The translations under genes were made by a program, and so were the position numbers. From Effrenium voratum (taxonomy: Eukaryota; Sar; Dinophyceae; Suessiales; Symbiodiniaceae), in NCBI GenBank assembly GCA_963377175.1, contig CAUJNA010003001.1, positions 1,272,424 to 1,336,423 on the forward strand: a DNA stretch of 64,000 nucleotides, written 5' to 3'. Numbering within the stretch: position 1 is the first letter of the stretch; each line of letters starts with the position of its first letter. The notes beneath the pieces are model-generated. The model ran no database searches. It was given only the letters and a program-made list of their open reading frames with translations, and was not told the origin of the DNA. Positions 20,651-31,315 of the stretch are shown in pieces.

Positions 20651-21489
20651 TTTTTTGGAGTTGGTACCCGAATAGTTGGACTGGATCAACCCTTTGCCGT
20701 GGTCAAACCGCCTTTTTACTCGGGGTTGATGGTCATCAACACCGTAGGGGATGTAAACAGCGAGGCAGAAGGGAGCGCATGAATAAGTGAACCCAAGATG
20801 TTTGGCATGGGCAGTCTCAAGCTCTCGATTCCTGTTTTTGCGTTTCCTTTTTGGTTCACTTTAAACAGCCACCAAGGGTGCACCATTTCCAAAGTCCCAT
20901 CCCCGGTTTCACAGCGCGATAGCGCGATCATGTCAGGCATGTCCCTTGGGTTGAAACAGCCGAATTGTGCACTTCCGAGGGTTTTACAAGTACAAGGGAC
21001 CCCGAGGTTATATGGTTTTGTCTCCACATAGAGCTCCCTTTTTGGATGGCTATCATGGCTTTAAGGGGACCACGGGAATGCAGGGGCGTCCCTACTCTTG
21101 AGATCCTTGGTATGAGACCCTGATACGCTCACTTGCAAAGCCAATGGTTTCTAGCGTTTGGCAAATACTTGAGGGTACCCTTTTGGGATTTGCTTTTGTT
21201 TCCCAAAAGGATGCCACCGATTTGGGGGTTCCCTCGCCCAGGTTCAAAGAGGTTTCGATTTCCAGATCCTGCAGGGAATGAATAGGTGCAACATGGCGTT
21301 ATGGGTTTCATGGGGTTCTTACATTCTGACAAATTATGTATTTCTTTGCTTTTTGGCCCAACGTATCCCCTTCAATGCGCCCCGCCTGAGACACGCCCAA
21401 AGAGGCCCAAAACCCATGTTTGGTGGCTGGCAGCACCTGCTTAGCTTATACCCCTCAGCTGCCTTGTTGTCCAGCTCACTTTAGATGGG

Positions 21490-21600
21490 GTATTATAATA
21501 TATACATATATATATATACATACACACACTGTAGATATATATATATATAGATATACGTACTGTGCATACAAGCATACATATATGTATATGCTACGCGTAC
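21490..21600 (+). repeat. AT-rich (TA)n/(TACA)n microsatellite
   Basis: Alternating TATATA and TACATACA runs with a short ACACAC interruption. Confidence 0.85.
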
Positions 21601-22223
21601 ATACACAACTTGTGGGGAGAGGGCTACAAACATCAGCAAGCCATTTGATGTCATTTACCCAGCAACTATGTACAAAAAGTATGTTCAAACACCCATGAAG
21701 CCACGTGAGCTTGCGCTAGCTGTTTGTTCACCACTTTCCTCATGTTTTGTCAAGGTGACACAACGTTTGATCACCGTTTCCGTCATGGTTGTGGGAGATG
21801 GCGGGGTTAGGGAATCCCACTTTCTGTCACACCAGAACACCGCTTTAAAGTCAGAAAGTGGTCACAATGATGGTGCAGTGGGGCTTTCGCGAGGGTCAAT
21901 TGCCATGGTCGACTTCCAGCTCCTTACCCCACAAGTGATTCCAAGGGCAACTTGCTCATGCTTACCAGGAGCAACTTGCCAGAAAACCACTCCAAACAAG
22001 CAGAGGACATGGTTGGTGTTCGAAGAGAACGAGCGTTAAACAGAGGGAATCAACCTAGCTCGCTCAGTCAAAGGAAACCCACAGGCGCTCCCCACGAGCT
22101 TAAAATGCTTCCCGAAAGGAAGCAAAAAGGGCATAGGTACCAGCGACCGGGTCCCAGCTTCCAGCAGCTTTTTCAACCATGCAACCAACCTCCCTTTTGG
22201 CACGGCAACCAAAAGCTGGCCAG
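21601..22223. other. Stretch without a supported gene
   Basis: CCACTTTCTGTCACACC and GTCAGAAAGTGG form an inverted pair near 21818-21862. Frames are open on both strands without codon bias. Confidence 0.35.
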
Positions 22224-22310
22224 GAGTGGTCGTTGGACGAAAGGCGCTGCACCATCCAGAAGGTCTTCTATGCGACTTGGCCGGACTTCTGGTTTGCCAT
22301 GGACGTCCAG
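22224..22310 (+). CDS. Internal exon, unknown protein
   Basis: After TGGCCAG the frame reads EWSLDERRCTIQKVFYATWP then DFWFAMDVQ, rich in aromatics. A GAGATA sequence follows, which would be a GA donor, though the frame stays open further. Confidence 0.45.
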
Positions 22311-22424
22311 GAGATATGTCATTTACATCCCTCTGAACTCTCAAAGGCTTTTTCCCCAACAGCTGGAAGCTTTGGGGTCTCAGCCCAGATAGGCTCCGGA
22401 GTCGTCCGGGGCGGCCCTGAGGTA

Positions 22425-22500
22425 AGGTTCCACGAAGGTTCTACCAGGGTTCCACCAGGGTTCCACCAGGGTTCTACCAGGGTACGAGGTTCTGCGAGGT
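22425..22500 (+). repeat. 11-bp minisatellite
   Basis: Four GGTTCYACCAG units with degenerate flanking units on both sides. Confidence 0.85.
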
Positions 22501-23745
22501 GGTGCGAGCACTAAGAGAGCACCGCATGCTGTTGGGGATATCACCTGAGCTTATTTAGTCTCAGGGTATGGCTGGGATCCGCCAAGAGTCTCTGGGACAC
22601 CCTGAGCAGGTTAAGGTGCTTAAGAAAAGGCCTGGCCTGACGAGATTGACATCAACAGCCCAACCAGGTACACCTGGGTTCCGTTCGTGCTTGTTGGGAA
22701 GTAAGCTATGAAGAAATATGCATATATATATATATATGATGTACTCGTGTATTCTGGGCTCCCTAACAGATCGCAGCGGCACCAAGGGACAATGGCTTTG
22801 ATTTAGGCCAAGACACGGAGTGGTTTGGATGCCATGCTCATCACGGAGAGCGGTTTGTTGATAGCCTGCTTCCTTTTGTTGTCCTTCACCAGGAATCATT
22901 TTGCTGATTTTGCCGCCCTAAGGATCTTGCAAACCCAGATACTTAAGACGTGTGGTGTTCCTTGTTTTTGTGGGTTTGGCGTGAGAATCGGGCCAAACAA
23001 GAGGCCCTGTACTGAGTTCTGTGCGTTAAGACTACATTATATAACATCATTGGGCAAATGAGTGGATGCCGCTAAAACACAAAAAGGTGGATTCCGCTAG
23101 GAAGGAACCAGAAAAGAAGTGGGTAACAAGGCGGACCTGCTTGGTATGCGGATTGCCAGATGGGGACGCGTTTCTTCACGTCTGGGTTGGGATCTGTTGA
23201 ACTCTCGGGATTCGTATGCATTCCTTTCGTGTGTTTTTTTTGTTGGGGAGGGAACCCACAAACCTGATCTTTGTATGTCTTTCAAGGAACTTGGAGTCCC
23301 TGGGTTTGGGGGCGAAACACCCATATTTCCAGGGCTGCTCACGTGGAAGCTGCACAACAAAGGTTTGTTGGGTTCCCGTGATGTTCATGGTTTGTTAGAC
23401 TCCTGTGAGGAGCCTTCCCTTTGCTTTTGCACTGCTTGCTGGTGGCCCTTGGTTTTTAAAATGAACGTTTTGGTCCAAGGTGAGTATTCCTATGAGGTAT
23501 TTGTTCCGTATCTTTGCAGCGACACGAAGCCTGTTCCTGGCAGGGCGGAGTCCACATCAAGCCAAGCAAGCAAGCAAGCAACCAACCAAGCATTTTTCTG
23601 GTGTGGCCACTGCTTTGGTCATAGGCCAAAGGGGTCTTCGGCCATGGGTAGGTGTCAAAGCTGAGATTCGGACCCTACGACTTGGCCTTGGTCCTTTTGG
23701 ATTTCCTCTCGCGCTGGAAAGGGACCGTGAGAGCTACGATCTGAG

Positions 23746-23832
23746 GTTTGGATTGGCGATGACAAAAAGAAGAAGTCCAAGAAGGACAAGGAGAAGGACA
23801 AAGACAGGCCAGTTCTCGAGTCCCCGAGCTGA
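23746..23832 (+). CDS. Lys-rich terminal exon
   Basis: After GATCTGAG the frame reads VWIGDDKKKKSKKDKEKDKD then RPVLESPS and TGA at 23830-23832. A lysine-aspartate tail of this kind is common in nuclear or ribosome-associated proteins, but no family can be named. It ends about 145 bases before the minisatellite block. Confidence 0.6.
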   Translation, partial: VWIGDDKKKKSKKDKEKDKDRPVLESPS

Positions 23833-23975
23833 TTGTTACCAGAAGATACCCGGGGAAACTGAAGAACCGCCAACTAATTGATCTCGAGGATGCCCTTAAG
23901 CAGGCGTGTTTTTTTTCCCCGAAAGCATGGCGAAGGGTTCTTCCGCTGGGTTCACTTGAGTTGTTCTCATGAGAG

Positions 23976-24335
23976 TCATTACAAGGTGTCATTGCAAGGA
24001 ATCAGCATCATGAAAGTCATTGCAAGGAGTCATTGCAAGGAGTCATTGCAAGGAGTCATTGCAAGGAATCACCATCATGAAAGTCATTGCAAGGAGTCAT
24101 TGCAAGGAGTCATTGCAAGGAGTCATTGCAAGGAGTCATTGCAAGGAGTCATTGCAAGGAGTCATTGCAAGGAGTCATTGCAAGGAGTCATTGCAAGGAG
24201 TCATTGCAAGGAGTCATTGCAAGGAGTCATTCATTGCAAGGAGTCATGCAAGGAGTCATTGCAAGGAGTCATTGCAAGGAGTCATTGCAAGGAGTCATTG
24301 CAAGGAGTCATTGCAAGGAGTCATGGCAAGGATTG
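23976..24335 (+). repeat. 13-bp minisatellite, left arm of an inverted array
   Basis: About 25 tandem units of CATTGCAAGGAGT, nearly perfect, with variants GAATCACCATCATGAAAGT early in the array and a short duplication TCATTCATTG near 24227. Confidence 0.95.
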
Positions 24336-24499
24336 CAACTTGCACTTGACTCCTTGCACTTGCAACTTGCACTTGACTCCATGCACTTGCCCTTGCACTT
24401 GGCTCCTTGCACTTGGCTCCTTGCACTTGCAACTTGCACTTAACTTGCACGTGCACTTGCGACTTGCACTTGACTCCATGCACTTGGCTCCTTGCAACT
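24336..24499 (+). repeat. Degenerate TTGCACTTG tandem spacer
   Basis: Units of CTTGCACTTGACTCC and CTTGCACTTGGCTCC separate the two arms of the array. Confidence 0.85.
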
Positions 24500-24680
24500 T
24501 GCAATGGCTCTCATGACTCCTTGCAATGACTCCTTGCAATGACTCCTTGCAATGACTCCTTGCAATGACTCCTTGCAATGACAATGACTCCTTGCAATGA
24601 CTCCTTGCAATGACTCCTTGCAATGACAAACAAGCAAGGAGTCAAGTGCAAGTTGCAAGTGCAAGGAGTCAAGTGCAATT
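24500..24680 (+). repeat. 13-bp minisatellite, inverted right arm
   Basis: About 9 units of ACTCCTTGCAATG, the reverse complement of the left-arm unit, followed by CAAGGAGTCAAGTGCAAGTT in the original orientation. Confidence 0.95.
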
Positions 24681-24747
24681 GACTTGCGAGGAGTTAAAAT
24701 CTCTTCTTAGGGCGGCGGGGTAGTGCCGACGACACTACACGAAAATC

Positions 24748-25141
24748 GACCCTCTGCGGGGATCGGCGTGGTCGAGGTGCAAAAACCCATGGTTTTTTGC
24801 GATTTCTAAAGTTCCCGCGCGACCCTCTGCGGGGATCGGCGTGGTCGAGGTGCAAAAACCCATAGTTTTTTGCGATTTCTAAAGTTCCCGCGCGACCCTC
24901 TGCGGGGATCGGCGTGGTCGAGGTGCAAAAGCCCATGGTTTTTTGCGATTTCTATAGTTCCCGCGCGACCCTCTGCGGGGATCGGCGTGGTCGAGGTGCA
25001 AAAACCCATGGTTTTTTGCGATTTCGCGCAACCCTCTGCGGGGATCGGCGTGGTCGAGGTGCAAAAACCCATGGTTTTTTAGCGATTTCTGCGGTGCTCG
25101 CGCAACCCTCTGCGGGAATCGGCGTGGTCGAGGTGCAAAAA
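24748..25141 (+). repeat. Satellite array, six units of about 73 bp
   Basis: Units start GACCCTCTGCGGGGATCGGC and contain GTGGTCGAGGTGCAAAAACC and CATGGTTTTTTGCGATTTC. The spacing is 73, 73, 73, 63 and 74 bases; unit 4 lacks about 10 bases. Long open frames across it are a product of the period. Confidence 0.95.
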
Positions 25142-25159
25142 CTCGGGAGTTGTCTCGTG

Positions 25160-25215
25160 GTTTGCACGCCTGTTCCCGGAACCGGCGGGTCGCGGGTTCG
25201 ATTCCTCCCTGGTCC
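25160..25215 (+). other. tRNA-like remnant with a perfect B-box
   Basis: GGTTCGATTCC at about 25195-25205 matches the RNA polymerase III B-box exactly and is preceded by GGTCGCGG as in T-arms. Upstream TGGTTTGCACG is a poor A-box. The anticodon arm and the 7-bp acceptor stem do not fold, so this is not an intact tRNA; it may be a tRNA-derived retroelement remnant or chance. Confidence 0.3.
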
Positions 25216-25252
25216 GCGGGCGGGCGTCGCAAGATGCAACATGCATTTTAAA

Positions 25253-25430
25253 GCAACTTGCGCAGAGCAACTTGCGCAGAGCAAGTTGCACAGAGCAACT
25301 TGCGCAGACCAACTTGCAGTTTGCGCAGAGCACCTTGCCTAGAGCAACTTGCGCAGAGCAACTTGCGCAGAGCAACTTGCGCAGAGCAACTTGCACAGAG
25401 CAACTTGCACAGAGCACCTTGCCTGGTGCT
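25253..25430 (+). repeat. 14-bp minisatellite
   Basis: About twelve units of AACTTGCGCAGAGC with point variants (GCACAG, ACCTTGCCTAGAG). Confidence 0.95.
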
Positions 25431-25463
25431 GTCTCGCGCTTGCTTCACGAATGCTTCGTGTAG

Positions 25464-25529
25464 GGAAAAAGAACGCATCCTGCAGCGTTGGGCCGACCTC
25501 GCAGGCGATGTTCTGCTTTCGGGCCAACC
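25464..25529 (+). CDS. Internal exon, unknown protein
   Basis: After TCGTGTAG the frame reads EKERILQRWADLAGDVLLSG then Q, with a possible GTGGTC donor at 25530. It lies just 34 bases after the 14-bp array. Confidence 0.5.
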
Positions 25530-25797
25530 GTGGTCTAGTTTTTTCTTTTTTTTTAAAATGCATATGTCAATATGTCCTTGACAGGCGCTCCATGGGGTCC
25601 ACAGGTGTTGGTTCCTGATTTTTGGGGAATTGGTTGGCGGGTTCTATGGCTCACCTGTTCCAATCGCCAGAGAGCGGACAGTCTCATGTGTGAGCCCATG
25701 TGTTGGAACCCATGACACCATTTTGTGAGAGACCAGCAGTTTGTTGGCTAAGGGAGCCTTGGAAGGAACGCACAGTTTTTTTTTACTGAGGCGTAAG

Positions 25798-25926
25798 TCT
25801 TTATGCCATGAAACAGATCTGCGGAATCCGGGGACCGTACTCATCCGAGCATTCTACAATGAATGGATGCCCACAAGAAGCAACATCCTGCTGGCTAGCA
25901 AGGTCCTGGTTGAAATCTGGAGTTGA
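25798..25926 (+). CDS. Candidate terminal exon, two frames open
   Basis: After GGCGTAAG one frame reads SLCHETDLRNPGTVLIRAFY then NEWMPTRSNILLASKVLVEI and WS, TGA at 25924-25926. A second frame (LYAMKQICGIRGPYSSEHST) is also open. Confidence 0.35.
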   Translation, partial: SLCHETDLRNPGTVLIRAFYNEWMPTRSNILLASKVLVEIWS

Positions 25927-25997
25927 GAGATAACTACCCCCGTTCTTTCCGAAAATTTCTTGTCTGCTCAACCGGACATATGGGAGGGAAAAAACAG

Positions 25998-26159
25998 CTT
26001 GTTGTCAACGAGGAGTCGTTGGAATACGACGCTGGACCGGGAAAAGGGGCGGGGAATGTTGCTGGGATCTCTGAACTTGCGTTCCATGAGGTCTGTGGAA
26101 CAGAATCAATCATATTCAGGGTTGTGGTTGATCACTCGGGGTTTCTCCAACCACCGTGA
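25998..26159 (+). CDS. Terminal exon, unknown protein
   Basis: After AAAACAG, or from AACGAG at 26012, the frame reads ESLEYDAGPGKGAGNVAGIS then ELAFHEVCGTESIIFRVVVD and HSGFLQPP, TGA at 26157-26159. Composition is that of a folded domain edge. The family is not recognised. Confidence 0.55.
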   Translation, partial: LVVNEESLEYDAGPGKGAGNVAGISELAFHEVCGTESIIFRVVVDHSGFLQPP

Positions 26160-27014
26160 TACTTTTGAGGAACATCTCCCTTTCTATGAACAAAATAGTC
26201 TTTGGGAAGCCCTTTCTGTTGTATCACAGAAGTGGTCATTCCCCACAGCCCTGATCATATTCCTTTTGGCCAGGGAGCAAAAGCTGAAGCCTGGTGTTTT
26301 CCTGTCTCATGCCCACAGCGGTATCCTCTACTCCAATGAATTCCCCACTTGTTTCAGGCCAGATGTTTGAGATAATTACTTGTTTTAGTCAGGGGCTAAC
26401 ATCATTCCCGCAAATCCCGGAATGCAAAGCAGGTACTTGGCGATTTCGGGGGGTACCTTCTATTCTCACTTCCTTTGGTTGCCATTCACGCCTTCTGGCC
26501 CAAGGTCAGATGCCTCTGGCCGGAAGCCTAGGTAGCGCACAAAACCGGTTAGGTGGCTCGGCTCCTGCCTGGTTTCATGTGGCTTGTAAGGCCTACATCA
26601 ACCTTGTGATTACATAATAGAACCACAAGTCAATGGGTCTTTGGCGGGCGCTGCTTATGTGATCCGGTGTGATTTGTCATGAATGCTGGTCAAAAGGGAA
26701 TTTCTGTTTGCACAGTCAAAGATCTCATAGCTCAGTTGATTGTGGCAAACAAGTGTGAGAGCTGCGGTCCGAGCCTGTGTCCATTCATTTCAGCCACGTG
26801 TGTGATTACGGTTCAGCATAAGCACTCTTTTGCCTAAAAACCAAAACCAAAGCTGCGGAAGTTTGGGGGTTGTCCTGGCTCGTATTTTTCAATCAACGGG
26901 CAGACCATGCATGGTGCATCGATCCGCTCCCCGAATTCTTTTCGGCTCGCAGATGGTGAGGGTGATCTCATGGTATAAATCGTGTAAGTGGCTTTTCATT
27001 TGTTATCAGTCCAG

Positions 27015-27146
27015 ACGTGCGTTGAGCGACGGACCCAGCATTTGTCGCCTCTCCTACACCAGCGACTGCCCATCTTGGCCGCGGCTTGGCTGCACACACG
27101 GCTTGGGTGTTGGCCAATGGATGGTATGAGCAACAGGGCGGTCTGA
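27015..27146 (+). CDS. Terminal exon, unknown protein
   Basis: After GTCCAG the frame reads TCVERRTQHLSPLLHQRLPI then LAAAWLHTRLGCWPMDGMSN and RAV, TGA at 27144-27146. Codons are strongly G/C-ending. Confidence 0.5.
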   Translation, partial: TCVERRTQHLSPLLHQRLPILAAAWLHTRLGCWPMDGMSNRAV

Positions 27147-27372
27147 CAAATTGGGAGTTTCCCGTTGAACTTCAATCCATCCCAAAGCAGTACTCTCACA
27201 CAAGGACACACCCAATCTTGTGTGTGTGAGTTTGGGAGTCGGTGCCTTTTCCAGCGGCTTAAGGGACGCCAAAGGGAGAACAATTCAAGTTTGGGCTTTT
27301 GACGTGCTGAAACCCACCCCCACCCCCACCCCCAACCCCCCGCCCCAAGAAGGCGAGTCCTTCGTTTTCGGT

Positions 27373-27510
27373 TTAAAAACCGAGGCCGATGAGGAACTGC
27401 CGCACGGACACCACCCATGGCTGCCCGGCCATTGGCCGAAGGGAGATGCTCAGGACGGACCGGACGTCCTACTCGCTCCGGGTGCAACTGGTGGATGGTT
27501 TTTGCTGCGG
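27373..27510 (+). CDS. Internal exon, frame uncertain
   Basis: A GC-rich segment ending at a GTAATG donor (27511). Frames reading EADEELPHGHHPWLPGHWPK and REMLRTDRTSYSLRVQLVDG are both open. A family F element starts about 14 bases into the following intron. Confidence 0.4.
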
Positions 27511-27524
27511 GTAATGTCGACCCT

Positions 27525-27638
27525 AATATGGCTGTGGCTCCAAAAACCGGTACCAAAATGAGTTGCCCTGGTAAGTCGAACCATGGGCCAAAACCTGCGG
27601 TTTGCCCCTCCTGTGTTATTTTGAGCCACACCCATATT
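27525..27638 (+). mobile_element. Family F short TIR element, copy 2
   Basis: TATGGCTGTGGCTCCAAAAA and TTTTGAGCCACACCCATA are the arms. The interior ACCGGTACCAAAATG and CCTGCGGTTTG is shared with copy 3. Confidence 0.75.
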
Positions 27639-27775
27639 AATCAACCCCAGTTTTTTGTGTTTTTTAATCATCTGGGGTGTTCCCGTGCAAAAGTGATCAA
27701 TCCCCACTAAGCCCAGTTGGACACCCCATATTAGTAAGCTGGGGTTGAATCTGGGGGCAGAGTCAACTTCGCTTC
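27639..27775 (+). mobile_element. Family E element, copy 2
   Basis: Left TCAACCCCAGTTTTTTGTG and right AGTAAGCTGGGGTTGAAT are inverted. It abuts the family F copy directly. Sequence after it (27776-27868) is GC-rich and could hold a further exon, but three frames are open. Confidence 0.55.
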
Positions 27776-28204
27776 AGACAGTTTTTGAAGGAACCAGCAC
27801 CCGGGTCCCAACCGCTGCTGTTTGGACATGGGAACAAGCAGTATGGAGGGGTACTGGAAGGACATGTTCCCTTTTCTTTGGGGGGGGGGGAGCTGACTAG
27901 CAGAGTCCAAAAGGAGTCATCCCAAGTTGAGACTACATTTGTTCAGGTTGTTTGGGGATCTGATGGATTGAATCCACACGCGCACGGGTGCCGACCCCGT
28001 TTGGTCTGGGAAACCCTTGCCTGCACCCGTCGACCATGTCCAACCCCCCAAGTGCTGTGCAAAAAGGAGTCGTTGGGGTGTGTGTGCTGCTGGGTTCCAT
28101 TCAAATGGCAACCCCCAAAGAGTACTGTACCCTAAAAGCAATAGACTGCCCTTCTTGCATTAGCACCCCCAACGACTGCCAATGCCCAAGGGTGCATCCC
28201 TAAG

Positions 28205-28280
28205 TGCTGCGCAAAGATTGCCAGTGCTGGAGGTGGTTCAAAACAGCCTTGGAGTGTGCCCGTATAGTTCCCACTTGTGA
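28205..28280 (+). CDS. Possible terminal exon
   Basis: After CCCTAAG the frame reads AAQRLPVLEVVQNSLGVCPY then SSHL, TGA at 28278-28280. A - strand frame also runs through, so support is modest. Confidence 0.35.
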
Positions 28281-29219
28281 AATAGAAGCATCAAACAGTT
28301 GGCTGTCAGCTTGAGGTACATGTTCTTTGGGCAGGGGGTTATGATGTGTGAGGAGGAAACATAGGAAGCCTTTTTTGAGGCTGTAGTGGTACCTTGTTGG
28401 AAACACGGATGGCGCCTCAATTAAGGAAGGATGCCAGCTATCGAACCTGCAACGACAAAGTGTTTTGGGTTCTCCCGCTTGCGCGGCCAACTTAGTAAGT
28501 GGTTGATAACAAACCAAGAGTTGCCTTTTCTTAGTAGGTACCCAGGACAAACTATCATGTAAGACCTAGAGGTTTGCATCACCTGGTTGCCGGCTACAGT
28601 GACTTGCCTGGAAGGGCCCCGAGCATCCAAGGTTCCGAGCTGAGGCCCTAGATCTCGTGGGGGCAGTCTAGAACCTAGGGCACAACAAAGAAACTCGAAG
28701 ACGAGCAAGCATGCATGAGAAACTTGAGTGCTGGTCAGGTTGGATCTTTTATTCAAGCCTTTAGCAGATGTGTGGAAGTTTCTTGGTAACCTGCAACAAA
28801 TCCGTCACTTTTGGGGAAGGGGTTAATAGCACAAGAGCACACCGACAAACACCAAGCTAAGCCATCACCGGCAGCAAGTAACAAGGCAGTCGTAGTTAGC
28901 CAACGACCCAGCAAAACCCAGCGGTTGGGCACATCATTTCCCAGAACTGCCTGGTGTAAGCTCAGACTTGTGGAGGTCCAAGCAAGTGAGCAGGGAACAG
29001 AAGATTGCCCACTTGAGTATGTGGTTCTGCCTGGCTTTAAGAGGCTGGCAAGGCCTTCAGCCTTTATAGCCATCTCAGAAAAAAAGAGGATCAATGAGGT
29101 CGGGCGATGCTTGCATAGAGGAACTGCCCAGAACCCTTGATTTTGTAGGCAGGAAAACCGGGCGCTTCGGAGAGCAAAACGAGGGGTTCGGTTTGTCCGG
29201 AGGGACCCCCGTTTGAAAG
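28281..29219. other. Stretch without a supported gene
   Basis: The - strand is open for 209 codons over 28753-29382 and the + strand for 109 codons, but neither shows the codon bias of real exons here. Confidence 0.35.
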
Positions 29220-29319
29220 GACGCAACTGATGCACAGACAGCGCCTCGGGAACATGCGCTCCGCACTTGACACGAGCGCTCCGGCGCCTTTGGCAGCACC
29301 CACCCAACATACTCAAGAG
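29220..29319 (+). CDS. Internal exon, unknown protein
   Basis: Between TTTGAAAG and GAG/GTAAAT the frame reads TQLMHRQRLGNMRSALDTSA then PAPLAAPTQHTQE, strongly codon-biased. It looks like a linker region. Confidence 0.5.
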
Positions 29320-30744
29320 GTAAATTCCGCCAAGAGGAAACCCTTGGTTGTTTATAGGAAAGGGAACCCTCAAGAAACACATGTTTACAGGAATCCCATA
29401 TTTCCTCTTTAAACATCACTACCATTTTTTCTGGTTCAAAAGGACGCCAACATATACACCAGGTGTCTTCTGTTTTAGGGCACCCTTACGAGCTTCTTAT
29501 GAGAGTTTTAAAATTCCAGCGCGAAGCCAAATGGAAACCACCCTTCCTATTTTGAGACAAACCTATATGATCATGTTCATTGCATGTCCTTTTCAGCTGG
29601 TTTGAACATGACCTTTTGGTTGCCAATTTAGATGAGTTGCCTCTTGGCGAATATGGGATTCTTGTAGGTATGTGTTTTTTGATGGATAAAAGGGAAAGTC
29701 AAAATGCAACCCGCCAGTTTGCGAGGTCCGGAATTTCCATACATATTGTATAATGTGTGCATATGCATATAGAGTTATGTCCAGGAAGATATGTGAATGT
29801 GTGGATTGTGCGTGTGATCTGCTTTGCCATGTCTCGCGACATACTTTGTATATTTGTTTTACGGTATTTATGTTTGTGTGCGCAGGTGTACGTATCATGC
29901 TGTGTTCCGTATCGTCTTCAATTTTTGATACTTCCGGAGGGTTTCCCTGGGGGAGTCAAAGTGGGGTCGCCACCCCTGAGTCATACAACCTCCCGAATTC
30001 AGAAGCTTGCAATCATATCGAGCGCGGATTCATCAATCCATTGGATTAATGGGAACTGGTGTAATCCTTGCCCGAAAAGTGAAGGCTTGCCTCGAAAACG
30101 GGACAGCCCTCCTTTTACACCAAACTTGAAACTTTCAATGGTGAGTACGTGGACCCTCAATCCTTGAGAATGAGGAATCATCCCATAGTTTTTGGCGCAA
30201 TCACCCAGGTACATGGCTGTGCAATGCCCCTCTTTCCACTCAAGGGGTTCAGAAATCCAGCGACTGGCATTGGAGTGTTTCTCCACCTAGTGGCCGGATC
30301 AAGGGAAGGGTGAGGTATCTGTGAAAAAGATCGAAGAACTCCATAGGGTCCAACAATGTTCAATCTTCCCTGGACACCTTTAAAAAAAAAGAGGGCCATG
30401 TGTTTTTGTTTCATGGTTCCAGAAGAAAAGTACATGGCTGTGGGTTTCTCTCGGTACTCGGTACCCGAAATGGAGCCCTGGCAAATGGATGGTTTAAGTT
30501 TGACCCAGACCCACAGCTTCTTTGAGCGGTTTGGAGCTAGTCAGGGTATGCCCTTTATTTTTTGACCCCCGAGCAACCAAGGGGACCGGAGGAGGTTTGC
30601 AGGTGGGGGGTTCAGCCCCCTTCTGTGATACCCTGGACTGTCCTGCCAGCACATGATGGAATTTGGGATGAACCACCACACAAAGCGGCCTTCGAATGTG
30701 TGGTGAATGTTATCTTTCATGTTTTTTTCTTTGGGGGGGGGCAG
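29320..30744. other. Stretch without a firm gene
   Basis: At 29447-29568 a family M-type pair is visible: ACCAGGTGTCTTCTGTTTTA on the left and CTATTTTGAGACAAACCTAT on the right. TG/CA-rich sequence lies at 29750-29890. No exon could be supported. Confidence 0.4.
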
Positions 30745-30798
30745 GACATCAGCCGTTTTGGTGTCGCATGGAGTGCAGTTTTCTGCGGCAACGTGTAG
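30745..30798 (+). CDS. Possible terminal exon
   Basis: After a T-rich and G-run tract ending GGCAG the frame reads DISRFGVAWSAVFCGNV then TAG at 30796-30798. A second frame is open. Confidence 0.35.
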   Translation, partial: DISRFGVAWSAVFCGNV

Positions 30799-31222
30799 CA
30801 TGGGAGTACTCCTGAGGCTTAGCGAACCCCAAGGACACTTTCACTTCAGGTGCTGAAGGCCGCATGTTTTAGGGACCCAGAAGTGAAGGAGCAGAGAAAT
30901 CACAACACAGCGAAAGCAACCAGCAAACTCTCTCAGAAGCCAAACAAACAAGCAATCAATTCTATAACCGCAACCCCACCCCTTTAACTAGTCAAAACAA
31001 AAATGCACCCAAAAACTCCCAGCCTCCTCAAACCACCCGTTCCCAAAAAAGTTGGTTTCTCAACAATTTCTCCCAAAAAACCGGTTTTCTCAAGAAACCT
31101 GCCCCGTGCCCCCCCCCAAAAAAAAACCGGGGGCTTGTGCCCCCCCACCGGCTTCCGCTTGTTTTGTTCCGCTCACCGGACTCCGGAAGCCCTCGGATGC
31201 CGCTGAGACGCCTCACGCCGAG

Positions 31223-31315
31223 GCCTCGCAGCCGCATCTGCAGCTCTACGGCCGGGACTACGCGGCGAAGAAGCGCGCCACCACCGAGGCGGCCTTCAGC
31301 GCCTCGGGCTTCGGC
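31223..31315 (+). CDS. GC-rich internal exon, unknown protein
   Basis: From ACGCCGAG the frame reads ASQPHLQLYGRDYAAKKRAT then TEAAFSASGF; almost all third positions are G or C. The frame is open upstream to about 31180, so the exon could begin earlier. Just after it CGGAGCGAATCGGAG-type units repeat (31320-31350). Confidence 0.6.

Noticed and set aside
23878..24516. 212-codon open frame of repeated HCKESLQGVIARS-type sequence
   Set aside because: It is a product of the 13-bp tandem array, which lacks stop codons in several frames on both strands.
23976..24680. CRISPR-like array
   Set aside because: The repeats are contiguous 13-mers without unique spacers, and the genome is eukaryotic.
25160..25215. 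Intact tRNA gene
   Set aside because: The B-box is perfect, but position 33 is not T, the anticodon stem has a mismatch and no 7-bp acceptor stem can be formed.
24694..25232. Repeated open frames reading MGFCTSTTPIPAEG on the - strand
   Set aside because: They follow the 73-bp satellite period and break where a unit is shorter.
26996..27631. 211-codon - strand open frame
   Set aside because: The antisense + strand exon candidates at 27015-27146 and 27373-27510 have better codon bias and splice sites.
28753..29382. 209-codon - strand open frame with a hydrophobic segment
   Set aside because: No codon bias, and it overlaps the better-supported + strand exon at 29220-29319.
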